5,566 nucleotides of DNA from NCBI GenBank assembly GCA_002412795.1, contig DHVS01000019.1:45373-50938 (forward strand), read 5' to 3'. Under the pieces are notes generated by a model. That model ran no database searches and was not told where the DNA came from. It was given only the letters and a program-made list of their open reading frames with translations. Origin of the DNA: a bacterium UBP2_UBA5202 (GTDB lineage: Bacteria > Edwardsbacteria > AC1 > EtOH8). Position numbers and translations under genes: made by a program. Below, one piece after another: positions 1 through 5,406 of the stretch; within the stretch, counting starts at the first letter, position 1, and every line of letters begins with the position of its first letter.

Positions 1-395
1 CCGGTCATGCCGTAGATGTTGTTGTTCATCAGGATCACAGTCAGCTCCATGTTGCGGCGGGCGGCGTGGATGAAGTGGTTGCCGCCGATGGCCAGGGCGT
101 CCCCGTCGCCGGTGATCACTATCACGTGCAGCTTGGGGTTGTGCAGCTTGACCCCGGTGGCGAAGGCCAGGGCCCGGCCGTGGGCGGTGTGCAGGGTGTT
201 GAAGTCGACGTAGACCGGCATCCGCGAGGAACAGCCGATGCCGGAGACCATGGCCACCTCGTCCCGGTTGATCCCCAGCCGCTCCACCGCCCGGATGATG
301 GCCCCCTGGACTATTCCGTGGCCGCAGCCCGGGCACCAGACGTTGGGGAACTTCTTGCCGGGCCGGAGCATTTCATAAGCAGGATGTATCTTCAT
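1..395 (-). CDS. korB: 2-oxoacid:ferredoxin oxidoreductase, beta subunit (partial; probably 2-oxoglutarate type)
   Basis: This is the TPP-binding beta subunit of a CoA-dependent 2-oxoacid:ferredoxin oxidoreductase. The cytoplasmic enzyme decarboxylates a 2-oxoacid to the acyl-CoA, reduces ferredoxin, and can run in reverse for CO2 fixation. I translated 131 codons from ATG at 395-393 before the left edge cuts the gene; the family is usually about 250-290 residues. Visible motifs are WCPGCGHG (residues 20-27; C21 and C24 are expected [4Fe-4S] ligands), GIGCSS with C55, the TPP/Mg motif GDGD at 96-99, and NNN at 124-126 followed by IYGMT. The start codon shares one base with the alpha-subunit stop (TAATG). 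AGGAGG at 411-406, inside the end of korA, is its ribosome site with a rather long 10-nt spacing. Substrate choice (2-oxoglutarate rather than a branched-chain oxoacid) is inferred from subunit layout. Confidence 0.93.
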   Translation of the reverse strand, partial: MKIHPAYEMLRPGKKFPNVWCPGCGHGIVQGAIIRAVERLGINRDEVAMVSGIGCSSRMPVYVDFNTLHTAHGRALAFATGVKLHNPKLHVIVITGDGDALAIGGNHFIHAARRNMELTVILMNNNIYGMT

Positions 396-1531
396 TATTT
401 TTGCGCCTCCTCTACCGCCTTCAATATCTGGGCCGGGGTTATCATCTCGCCGTCGTAGCGCAGCACCGGCACCACCGGGGTGCTGGACTTGTTGCAGCGC
501 TCCACTTCGTATACCAGCTGGCCCTGGCTGATCTCGGCCACCAGCATGGTCCTGCATTTTTTAAGGACGTCGGTCACTATCCGGTCGGGGAAGGGCCAGA
601 TGGTGGTGGGCCGCAGCAGCCCGGCCTTGATCCCCTTGGCCCGGGACTGGCGCACCGCCTGCTGGGAACTGCGGGCCGCCGCCCCGTAGGAGAAGATCAC
701 GATCTCGGCGTCGTCCAGGAATTCCTCCTCCACCTCGGTCAGCTCAGCCAAATGCCGGTCTATCTTGTCCCGCAGCCGGTCCATCTTCCACTGGATCTCG
801 TCCAGCCGGGCGGTGGGAAAGCCGTGCTTGTCGTGGGTCAGCCCGGTGATGTTGAAGCGGTAGCCGCTGCCCATGGCGGCGTAGGGGCCGCCCACGCTGG
901 AGCCGTCGGCGTAATGCTGGTATTCTTTGGGATCCACCTTGGGCCTGGGATGGTTGTATATTTCCAGCTCGCCGGGCCGGGGCACTTCCATCTTCTCCCG
1001 CATGTGGCCGATGAACTCGTCCAAAAGCAGGATCACCGGCATCCGGAACTTCTCGGCCAGGTTAAAGGCCTTGACGGTCAGCTTGAATGATTCCTCTATC
1101 GAGGAGGGGCAGAGGGCGATGGTGGGATGGTCGCCGTGAGTGCCCCAGCGGGTCTGCATCACGTCGGCCTGGGCGCCTTTGGTGGGCAGCCCGGTGGATG
1201 GCCCGGCCCGCTGGACGTTGACGATGACGCAGGGGATCTCGGCCATGCAGCCGTAGCCCAAGAGCTCCATCATCAGCGAAAAGCCCGGCCCGGAGGTGGA
1301 GGTCATGGACTTGGCCCCGGCCGCGGCCGCCCCCAGAATGGTCCCAATACCGGCGATCTCATCCTCCATCTGGATGAACTTGCCGCCGGCCTTGGGCAGC
1401 AGCGAGGCCAGTATCTCGGCCACCTCGGTGGAGGGAGTGATGGGGTAGCCCCCGAAAAAGTCGCAGCCGGCGTACATCGCGCCCTCGGCGCAGGCCTCGT
1501 TGCCCTGCCAGAGTTTGATCTGCTTGCTCAT
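395..1531 (-). CDS. korA: 2-oxoacid:ferredoxin oxidoreductase, alpha subunit (probably 2-oxoglutarate type)
   Basis: This is the alpha subunit, which pairs with the beta subunit to form the active site of the oxidoreductase. It is 378 residues, about the normal size for a KorA/VorB-type alpha chain that is not fused to the gamma domain. The start is ATG at 1531-1529 (MSKQIKLWQGNEA). AAGGAG lies 8 nt before it, and the ATG overlaps the ferredoxin stop as ATGA. Longer in-frame starts would fall inside the ferredoxin gene. Motifs are GYPITPSTE at 28-36, EDEIAGIG at 56-63, TSTSGPGFSLM at 77-87 and NVQRAGPSTGLPT at 105-117, all typical of the pyrimidine-binding domain. The C-terminal part has the IVIFSYGAAAR stretch of the second domain and ends EEAQK. 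The separate gamma-subunit gene is not in the window and would be expected after korB. The family assignment is firm; 2-oxoglutarate as substrate is probable but not proven. Confidence 0.94.
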   Translation of the reverse strand: MSKQIKLWQGNEACAEGAMYAGCDFFGGYPITPSTEVAEILASLLPKAGGKFIQMEDEIAGIGTILGAAAAGAKSMTSTSGPGFSLMMELLGYGCMAEIPCVIVNVQRAGPSTGLPTKGAQADVMQTRWGTHGDHPTIALCPSSIEESFKLTVKAFNLAEKFRMPVILLLDEFIGHMREKMEVPRPGELEIYNHPRPKVDPKEYQHYADGSSVGGPYAAMGSGYRFNITGLTHDKHGFPTARLDEIQWKMDRLRDKIDRHLAELTEVEEEFLDDAEIVIFSYGAAARSSQQAVRQSRAKGIKAGLLRPTTIWPFPDRIVTDVLKKCRTMLVAEISQGQLVYEVERCNKSSTPVVPVLRYDGEMITPAQILKAVEEAQK

Positions 1532-1791
1532 TTTTTTCTCTCCTTGCACACAAAGATAGCCAGGTCCGGACAGCGCAGCTGGCATTGCCCGCACATGATG
1601 CAGTCCTGGGGCCGGGCCACCGCGGGTTTGCGGTCCTCGCCCATCTCCAGCACCTGTTTGGGGCAAAAGGCCACGCAGATCTCACAGGACTTGCACCAGG
1701 GCTTGTAAACATAGACCGGAAGGTCGTAGCCCTTTTTGAAATCCTGCTCTATGGTCTGCCTGGCCTCCTCCACCGTGGTTGTTTTGGCCAT
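1528..1791 (-). CDS. korD: 2x[4Fe-4S] ferredoxin subunit of 2-oxoacid:ferredoxin oxidoreductase
   Basis: This is an 87-residue ferredoxin-like delta subunit that carries electrons from the oxidoreductase core to free ferredoxin. It has two complete cluster motifs: C33-x2-C36-x2-C39-x3-C43-P and C64-x2-C67-x2-C70-x3-C74-P. A further cysteine, C82, lies outside both. About 32 residues precede the first motif, which includes the YVYKPWCKSC stretch often seen in KorD-type subunits. The start is ATG at 1791-1789 with GGAGG at 1800-1796, spaced only 4 nt. The stop overlaps the korA start (ATGA), so the two are translationally coupled. As the first gene of the operon it should lie next to the promoter, but I find no convincing -35/-10 pair between it and the repeat at 1834-1924. 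The AT-rich stretch 1801-1830 is the likely place. Confidence 0.92.
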   Translation of the reverse strand: MAKTTTVEEARQTIEQDFKKGYDLPVYVYKPWCKSCEICVAFCPKQVLEMGEDRKPAVARPQDCIMCGQCQLRCPDLAIFVCKERKK

Positions 1792-1833
1792 AAAGCCTCC
1801 GAATATATTTTAAGGATTATTGTTTATGGGGAA

Positions 1834-1924
1834 CTTTCGCCACAAAGACACCAAGTCACCAAGCCAAATCGTGAATTGTAAATCGTGAATGGTTATTTTG
1901 TGTCTTGGTGCCTTTGTGGCAAAG
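1834..1924. repeat. Family A palindromic repeat, copy 1 (8-bp CACNAAGN units in both arms)
   Basis: The left arm at 1834-1855 and the right arm at 1904-1924 are inverted copies that match at 20 of 21 aligned positions, with one extra base in the left arm. The left arm is made of 8-bp units: CACAAAGA (1841-1848), CACCAAGT (1849-1856) and CACCAAGC (1857-1864). Read on the minus strand, the right arm is CACAAAGG (1918-1911), CACCAAGA (1910-1903) and CACAAAAT (1902-1895). The AT-rich centre holds a 14-bp tandem repeat at 1866-1893. The element begins 4 nt after the RRM stop codon and ends 42 nt before the ferredoxin start. No T-run follows, so it is not a classic intrinsic terminator. It closely resembles the element at 3722-3801. 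Confidence 0.88.
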
Positions 1925-1928
1925 GAAA

Positions 1929-2216
1929 TTAAAATCTGCGCCTGGCGCCTCCACCGCCGCCGTGGCCGCCTTCCTTGGGCCGGGCCTCGTTGATCATGAT
2001 CACCTTGCCCTTTAGGTTGAAGATGCCGCTCAAAGCGTCGATGGCCTTGCGGGCCTCGGCCTTGCAGGGCATTTCCACGAACCCGAACCCCCGGGACTGA
2101 TTGGTGGTGCGGTCGAAGACCACCGAGGCCGACTCCACCTTGCCGAAAGGCTCAAAGGTCTGGAGCAGGTCTTCCTTGGTCACTTCCTTAGCCAGGCTAC
2201 CTATGAATAAATTCAC
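1929..2216 (-). CDS. Small RRM-domain RNA-binding protein with glycine-rich tail
   Basis: This is a 95-residue single-RRM protein of the bacterial Rbp type, a cytoplasmic binder of single-stranded RNA. RNP2 is LFIGSL (3-8) and RNP1 is RGFGFVEM (42-49); both carry the aromatic residues that stack on RNA. One RRM fills residues 2 to about 79, followed by a short tail GGHGGGGGARRRF. Similar glycine-tailed proteins in cyanobacteria are often cold-responsive, but no regulation is shown here. The start is GTG at 2216-2214. AGGAG lies at 2225-2221, and an in-frame TAA shortly upstream excludes a longer form; translation from GTG begins directly with the RNP2 strand. The 84-bp gap from hicB is AT-rich, so it may have its own promoter, though I cannot place one. 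It is unrelated in function to its neighbours. Confidence 0.92.
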   Translation of the reverse strand: MNLFIGSLAKEVTKEDLLQTFEPFGKVESASVVFDRTTNQSRGFGFVEMPCKAEARKAIDALSGIFNLKGKVIMINEARPKEGGHGGGGGARRRF

Positions 2217-2300
2217 GTTACTCCTGATATATTAATGATTGATATGTTGGTAGCTTTATTGCACCTGGCTACGTTTGGGGAAATCTTTTTTAACTTCTGG

Positions 2301-2516
2301 TTAAACCGCCACGGCAATATATTCGGAAATGGCGGCGGCCCTGGGTATCTTCTGCCGGTCTTCGATCAAACCCTTGACATGCATTTCCATGGCAGAGTGC
2401 ATGTTTTTTTCGGCATCCGTCACTGTTTTACCCGTGGCTATGCAGCCGGGCAGATCGGGAGAATAGGCCGAATAATTTTTTCCGGCTTTCTCGATTATCA
2501 CTAAAAATCTGTGCAT
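2301..2516 (-). CDS. hicB: HicB-family antitoxin (short form)
   Basis: This 71-residue protein is of the short HicB-like type, expected to bind and neutralise the HicA toxin. The sequence FLVIIEKAGKNYSAYSPDLPGCIATGKTVTDAEKNMHSAM (about 4-43, shown here only to mark its landmarks: YSAYSPDLPGC, then TVTDAEKN) is the characteristic partial RNase H-like fold. There is no room for the C-terminal ribbon-helix-helix or helix-turn-helix DNA-binding domain of longer HicB proteins, so direct autoregulation by this protein is doubtful. The ATG at 2516-2514 shares one base with the hicA stop (TAATG). AAGGAGGA at 2528-2521 is a strong ribosome site inside the end of hicA. That arrangement suits the need for antitoxin to match or exceed toxin. 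Confidence 0.88.
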   Translation of the reverse strand: MHRFLVIIEKAGKNYSAYSPDLPGCIATGKTVTDAEKNMHSAMEMHVKGLIEDRQKIPRAAAISEYIAVAV

Positions 2517-2710
2517 TATTTCCTCCTTTTTAACATGGCCTGCTTAAGAACGCTGTTCAATGTCCCTTCAGCGATGTCATCGCCAGGATGACCGGCAATT
2601 GTGACCCTCCCTGTTTTCAGCCGATGTTTATACTGACGATGGCTCCCCTTGGTGGTCGCTAAATACCAGCCGTCTTGCTCTATCAATTTTATAAGATCAC
2701 GTATTTTCAT
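2516..2710 (-). CDS. hicA: HicA-family mRNA interferase toxin
   Basis: This is a 64-residue HicA toxin, a small double-stranded-RNA-binding-fold ribonuclease that cleaves mRNA when not bound by HicB. Family landmarks are KIRDLIKLIEQDGWYLATTKGSHRQYKH at the N-terminal half: the GWYL strand at 14-17, then G22-S23-H24, where H24 is the expected catalytic histidine. VTIAGHPGDDIAEGTLNSVLKQA follows in place of the usual TIPxH...GTLxxILKQA ending. The start ATG at 2710-2708 has no obvious Shine-Dalgarno sequence, unlike hicB, which would favour antitoxin synthesis. The gene lies 60 bp after carbamate kinase. Base composition of hicAB is visibly less GC-rich than that of its neighbours, suggesting acquisition. 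Both key residues and full length are kept, so it looks intact. Confidence 0.9.
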   Translation of the reverse strand: MKIRDLIKLIEQDGWYLATTKGSHRQYKHRLKTGRVTIAGHPGDDIAEGTLNSVLKQAMLKRRK

Positions 2711-2732
2711 AGCGAAAGATTTTACTCTGTAT

Positions 2733-2751
2733 CACTTCGACAGGCTCAGTG
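2733..2751. repeat. Short CACTTCGACAGGCTCAGTG repeat
   Basis: This 19-bp sequence, with CACT/AGTG complementary ends, lies in the gap between carbamate kinase and hicA. I recognise the pattern CTTCGACARGCTCAG as a motif that recurs between genes in many bacterial genomes; that is recollection, not a search. Only one copy is present here. Confidence 0.5.
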
Positions 2752-2782
2752 CCACGCTCTGTGGCTGTTCTCACGCCGTGAG
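2751..2782. other. Two adjacent short hairpins at the carbamate kinase 3' end
   Basis: GCCAC at 2751-2755 pairs with GTGGC at 2761-2765 across a 5-nt loop. CTCAC at 2770-2774 pairs with GTGAG at 2778-2782 across 3 nt; this second stem includes the carbamate kinase stop codon. No T-run follows on the minus strand, so this is not a standard intrinsic terminator and read-through into hicA is possible. The stems are short and could be chance. Confidence 0.35.
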
Positions 2783-3712
2783 CCTGGTCCCGGCCTGCCC
2801 CTTCAGGGCCTGTGCCGCCTTTTCCAGCGAGGTGATGATCACCTGCTTGCCGCCGAATTCCAGGAACTGGATGGCGGCCTCCACCTTGGGTCCCATGGAA
2901 CCCGCCGCGAACTGCCCCTGGGCCAGGTGTTTCTTGGCCTCGGCCAGAGTGAGAGTATCCAGGTCTTTTTGGTCGGGCTTCTTGTAGTTCAGTGACACTT
3001 TTTCCACCGCGGTCAGGATCATCAGGGTCTCGGCCTCGATGTCCCGGGCCAGCACCGCCGAAGCCCGGTCCTTGTCTATCACCGCGTCCACCCCCTCGTA
3101 ACTGCCGTCGGCCTGGACGTAGACCGGCACCCCTCCCCCGCCCCCGGCGATGACGATGGTCCCCTGCTTAACCAGCTGTTTGACGGCCTTCTTGTTGACG
3201 ATGGACTTGGGAATGGGCGAGGGCACGAAGCGCCGGAAGCCGCGCCCGGAGTCATCCTTGACCACCCAGCCCCGTTTTTTGAGAGCCTCCACCTCCTCCT
3301 CCTTGTAATAGGGTCCGATGGGCTTGGAGGGATTGAGGATGGACGGGTCGTCCTTGTCCACCACCACCTGGGTGACCAGGGTCACCACCTGGCGGTCGAT
3401 CTGATGGGCGGTCAGCATGTTCTGCAGGCTCTGCTCTATCATGTAGCCCATCCCGCCCTCGGTGTCGGCCACGATCACCCCCAGCGGCAGGGCCGGTATC
3501 CCGTCGGGAAAGGTCCTCTCCACCCGCAGCAGGGCGTTGCCCACCTGGGGCCCGTTGCCGTGGGTGATGGCCAGGTTGTATCCCTCCCTGATCAGTTCCA
3601 GGAACCCGGCCACGGCCTGGCGGGTGTTGGCGAACTGCTGGTGGATATCTTCCTTGCCGGTGGCCCCGATGGCGTTGCCGCCCAGGGCTATGACTGCTGT
3701 TTTGTGAGGCAT
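2771..3712 (-). CDS. arcC: Carbamate kinase
   Basis: Carbamate kinase interconverts carbamoyl phosphate plus ADP with carbamate plus ATP. It usually acts as the ATP-making last step of arginine, agmatine or allantoin/ureide breakdown in the cytoplasm. The protein is 313 residues, the usual family length. Amino-acid kinase motifs in order are ALGGNAI (9-15), THGNGPQVG (50-58), PSPIPKSI (164-171), AGGGGGVPV (189-197), DKDRASA (213-219) and GSMGPKV (271-277). I start it at ATG 3712-3710 (MPHKTAVIALGGN) because homologues begin here; an upstream in-frame GTG would only translate repeat sequence. There is no recognisable Shine-Dalgarno: the family A repeat ends just 9 nt upstream. No arginine deiminase or carbamoyltransferase gene is in the window, so the carbamoyl phosphate source is unknown. 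Its upstream neighbour is the COG2403-like gene. Confidence 0.95.
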   Translation of the reverse strand: MPHKTAVIALGGNAIGATGKEDIHQQFANTRQAVAGFLELIREGYNLAITHGNGPQVGNALLRVERTFPDGIPALPLGVIVADTEGGMGYMIEQSLQNMLTAHQIDRQVVTLVTQVVVDKDDPSILNPSKPIGPYYKEEEVEALKKRGWVVKDDSGRGFRRFVPSPIPKSIVNKKAVKQLVKQGTIVIAGGGGGVPVYVQADGSYEGVDAVIDKDRASAVLARDIEAETLMILTAVEKVSLNYKKPDQKDLDTLTLAEAKKHLAQGQFAAGSMGPKVEAAIQFLEFGGKQVIITSLEKAAQALKGQAGTRLTA

Positions 3713-3721
3713 ATTATTTTT

Positions 3722-3801
3722 GCCACAAAGACACAAAGACACTAAGACAATTTAATTTTGAATTTTAAAGTTTGCCTTTTGCATTTTTGTGCCTCTGTGG
3801 C
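3722..3801. repeat. Family A palindromic repeat, copy 2
   Basis: The left arm starts at 3722 with three 8-bp units: CACAAAGA (3724-3731), CACAAAGA (3732-3739) and CACTAAGA (3740-3747). The right arm at 3785-3801 is inverted to it with two internal mismatches in the 16 bases nearest the end. The first 25 bases match those of copy 1 (1839-1863) at 22 positions, in the same orientation. The centre is AT-rich. The element occupies most of the 97-bp gap: it begins 8 nt after the stop of the COG2403-like gene and ends 9 nt before the carbamate kinase ATG. No T-run follows a stem on the minus strand. Confidence 0.85.
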
Positions 3802-3809
3802 TGATTGGT

Positions 3810-5138
3810 TTACTTCTTTTTGAATTTGAATTTCTTCTGGATCACCTCGGCCAGGTCCGGCTTGCCGATCTCGGCCAGCTCGTAGTTGACCCTCAGGGCC
3901 GGCTTGTTGAACTTGATGAACCGGCGCAGGTCGATGGGTGTGCCGATGATGTACAGGTCGCAGGGAGTCTGGTCGATGGTGGTCTGCAGGTCCTTGATCT
4001 GCTGGGCCGAGTAGCCCATGGCCGGCAGCAGCACCCCGATCCCCGGATATTTCTTGAAGGTCCCGGCGATGGTGCCCACGGCGTAGGGCCGGGGATCCAC
4101 CATCTGGCCCACTCCGTACTTCTGAGCGGCCACCACTCCGGCTCCGTACTTCATCTCGCCGTGGGTCAGGGTCGGGCCGTCCTCTATCACCAAAACCTTC
4201 TTGCGGCGGATTAGCTCGGGCCGCTCCACCGTCACCGGCGAATTGGCGTCGATCACGATGGCTTCCGGATTGGCGGCGGTGATGTTCCGCTTGACCAGGG
4301 CGATGTTCTCCTTGGTGGCGCTGTCCTCCTTATTAATGACGATCACGTCGGCCCGGCGCAGATTGACCTCTCCCGGGTAATAGGCCATCTCGTGTCCCGG
4401 ACGGTGGGGATCAACCACCACTATCTCCAGGTCGGACTTGTAGAACGGGAAATCGTTGTTGCCGCCGTCCCAGATCACCACATCGGCTTCCTTCTCGGCC
4501 TGGCGCAGAATGGCCTCGTAGTCCACGCCGGCGTAGATCACGTTGCCCCGGGCCACGTGCGGCTCGTACTCCTCCATCTCCTCGATGGTGCATTTGTGCT
4601 TGGCCAGGTCGGCGATGGTGGCAAAACGCTGGACCTTCTGCTTGACCAGGTCGCCATAGGGCATGGGATGACGAACCGCCACCACCTTTTTGCCCATGGC
4701 CATCAGGGCCTCTATCACCCGGCGGGTGGTCTGGCTCTTGCCGCAGCCGGTGCGGGCGGCGCAGATGGAGATCAGGGGTTTCTTGGACTTGATCATGGTG
4801 GCGTCCGGGCCCAGCATCATGAAGTCGGCCCCGGCGGCGTTGACCACCGCGCCCTTGCTCATCACGTACTGGTAGGGCACGTCGGAATAAGAGAAGACCA
4901 CAGTCTCCACCTTGAACTTGGCGATCAGCTTGACCAGTTCCTTCTCGTCGTAGATCGGAATGCCCTTGGGGTACATCTTGCCGGCCAGGGCCGCGGGGTA
5001 TTTTCTGCCGGCGATGTCCGGGATCTGGGTGGCGGTGAAGGCCACCACCTGATAGTCCTTGTTGTTGCGGAAGTAGGTGTTGAAATTATGGAAATCGCGT
5101 CCGGCGGCTCCCATGATCAGAACTCGTTTCTTGGCCAT
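3810..5138 (-). CDS. COG2403-type P-loop protein, cyclic 2,3-diphosphoglycerate synthetase homologue
   Basis: This 442-residue protein resembles the COG2403 predicted GTPases, a family that includes archaeal cyclic 2,3-diphosphoglycerate synthetase (which uses ATP to close 2,3-diphosphoglycerate into a cyclic anhydride). Residues 1 to about 118 form an N-terminal Rossmann-like part (RVLIMGAAGRDFHNFN). A P-loop follows at 128-135 (ARTGCGKS). An acidic strand DVVIWDGGNNDFPF is at 219-232, and VINKED at 267-272 recalls the NKxD guanine motif. The C-terminal 150 residues end in a basic tail KKFKFKKK. The start is ATG 5138-5136 with AGGAGG at 5151-5146, 7 nt away. A TATAAT box stands about 30 bp upstream. 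It precedes carbamate kinase by 97 bp. A role in carbamoyl phosphate metabolism is possible but rests only on position; the substrate should be treated as unknown. Confidence 0.8.
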   Translation of the reverse strand: MAKKRVLIMGAAGRDFHNFNTYFRNNKDYQVVAFTATQIPDIAGRKYPAALAGKMYPKGIPIYDEKELVKLIAKFKVETVVFSYSDVPYQYVMSKGAVVNAAGADFMMLGPDATMIKSKKPLISICAARTGCGKSQTTRRVIEALMAMGKKVVAVRHPMPYGDLVKQKVQRFATIADLAKHKCTIEEMEEYEPHVARGNVIYAGVDYEAILRQAEKEADVVIWDGGNNDFPFYKSDLEIVVVDPHRPGHEMAYYPGEVNLRRADVIVINKEDSATKENIALVKRNITAANPEAIVIDANSPVTVERPELIRRKKVLVIEDGPTLTHGEMKYGAGVVAAQKYGVGQMVDPRPYAVGTIAGTFKKYPGIGVLLPAMGYSAQQIKDLQTTIDQTPCDLYIIGTPIDLRRFIKFNKPALRVNYELAEIGKPDLAEVIQKKFKFKKK

Positions 5139-5160
5139 TTTTGTTCCTCCTGTTGACTGC

Positions 5161-5181
5161 GGTCCTAAAGATTATAAGACC
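5161..5181 (-). promoter_or_regulatory. -10 box within an operator-like inverted repeat, upstream of the COG2403-like gene
   Basis: On the minus strand a perfect TATAAT lies at 5176-5171. It would start a transcript near 5164, just ahead of the AGGAGG at 5151-5146. No good -35 hexamer is seen at normal spacing (the region is A-rich), so an activator may be needed or the box may be chance. The box is flanked by 7-bp inverted arms, GGTCTTA and TAGGACC, which match at 6 of 7 positions and could form a repressor site. Confidence 0.4.
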
Positions 5182-5227
5182 TGGTTTTTATTTATTTTAC
5201 TATTTCTTGGGGGAAATGTTGGGTGCT

Positions 5228-5295
5228 TTGGAACTCAACCCCTTGCTCCCCTTCTCTTGGAAAATAAATAAGAGAAGGGGCCGGGGGATGAGTTC
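5228..5295. repeat. Family B palindromic repeat, copy 1
   Basis: The left arm at 5231-5258 and the right arm at 5270-5295 are inverted copies. The outer GAACTCA pairs with TGAGTTC, the CCCC with GGGG, and the inner CCCCTTCTCTT pairs exactly with AAGAGAAGGGG. A small unmatched patch lies between, and the loop is the AT-rich 5259-5269. It lies about 90 bp upstream of the COG2403-like start, probably outside its transcript. The left arm recurs at 5488-5520. Confidence 0.88.
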
Positions 5296-5331
5296 AGTTT
5301 CTCTTAAATTTAATTTTAAGCCCATTAAAGC

Positions 5332-5373
5332 AAGACCGGCCCCTTCAGCAGCCCATTCAGTCAAAGGGGTCTT
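5332..5373. other. Imperfect hairpin of unknown role
   Basis: CCCCTT at 5340-5345 pairs with AAGGGG at 5364-5369 over an 18-nt loop. The stem continues as AAGA at 5332-5335 with TCTT at 5370-5373 after a 4-nt bulge, giving 10 pairs. Neither strand has a T-run after the stem. It could be part of a degraded repeat. Confidence 0.35.
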
Positions 5374-5406
5374 CTATCAACCAGATTACTATGTAATTGT
5401 ATTGCA

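Noticed and set aside
401..1090. A 229-codon plus-strand open frame opposite korA
   Set aside because: It is a shadow of the korA coding sequence in a GC-rich genome. It has no ribosome site and no recognisable domain.
1532..1666. A 45-residue N-terminal extension of korA from a TTG codon
   Set aside because: It would overlap the ferredoxin gene almost to its middle in another frame. The internal ATG has a good ribosome site and matches the usual family start.
1834..1924. The family A arms as a CRISPR array
   Set aside because: There are no regularly spaced repeats with unique spacers and no cas genes; the structure is a palindrome with short tandem units.
1834..1924. The family A hairpins as intrinsic terminators
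   Set aside because: The stems are long enough but no T-run follows on the transcribed strand, and the arms are separated by a long AT-rich centre.
2757..2767. A possible degraded family A arm after carbamate kinase (CTCTGTGGCTG, shared with 3793-3803)
   Set aside because: An 11-base match is expected several times by chance in a window of this size, and the 8-bp unit structure is absent.
3713..3742. A GTG start for carbamate kinase ten codons upstream
   Set aside because: The added residues are translated from the family A repeat, and homologues begin at MPHKTAV-like sequence.
4392..5156. A 254-codon plus-strand open frame opposite the COG2403-like gene
   Set aside because: It is antisense to a gene with clear motifs. 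Its His/Gly/Val-rich composition is that of the complement of a GC-rich coding strand, and no family is recognisable.
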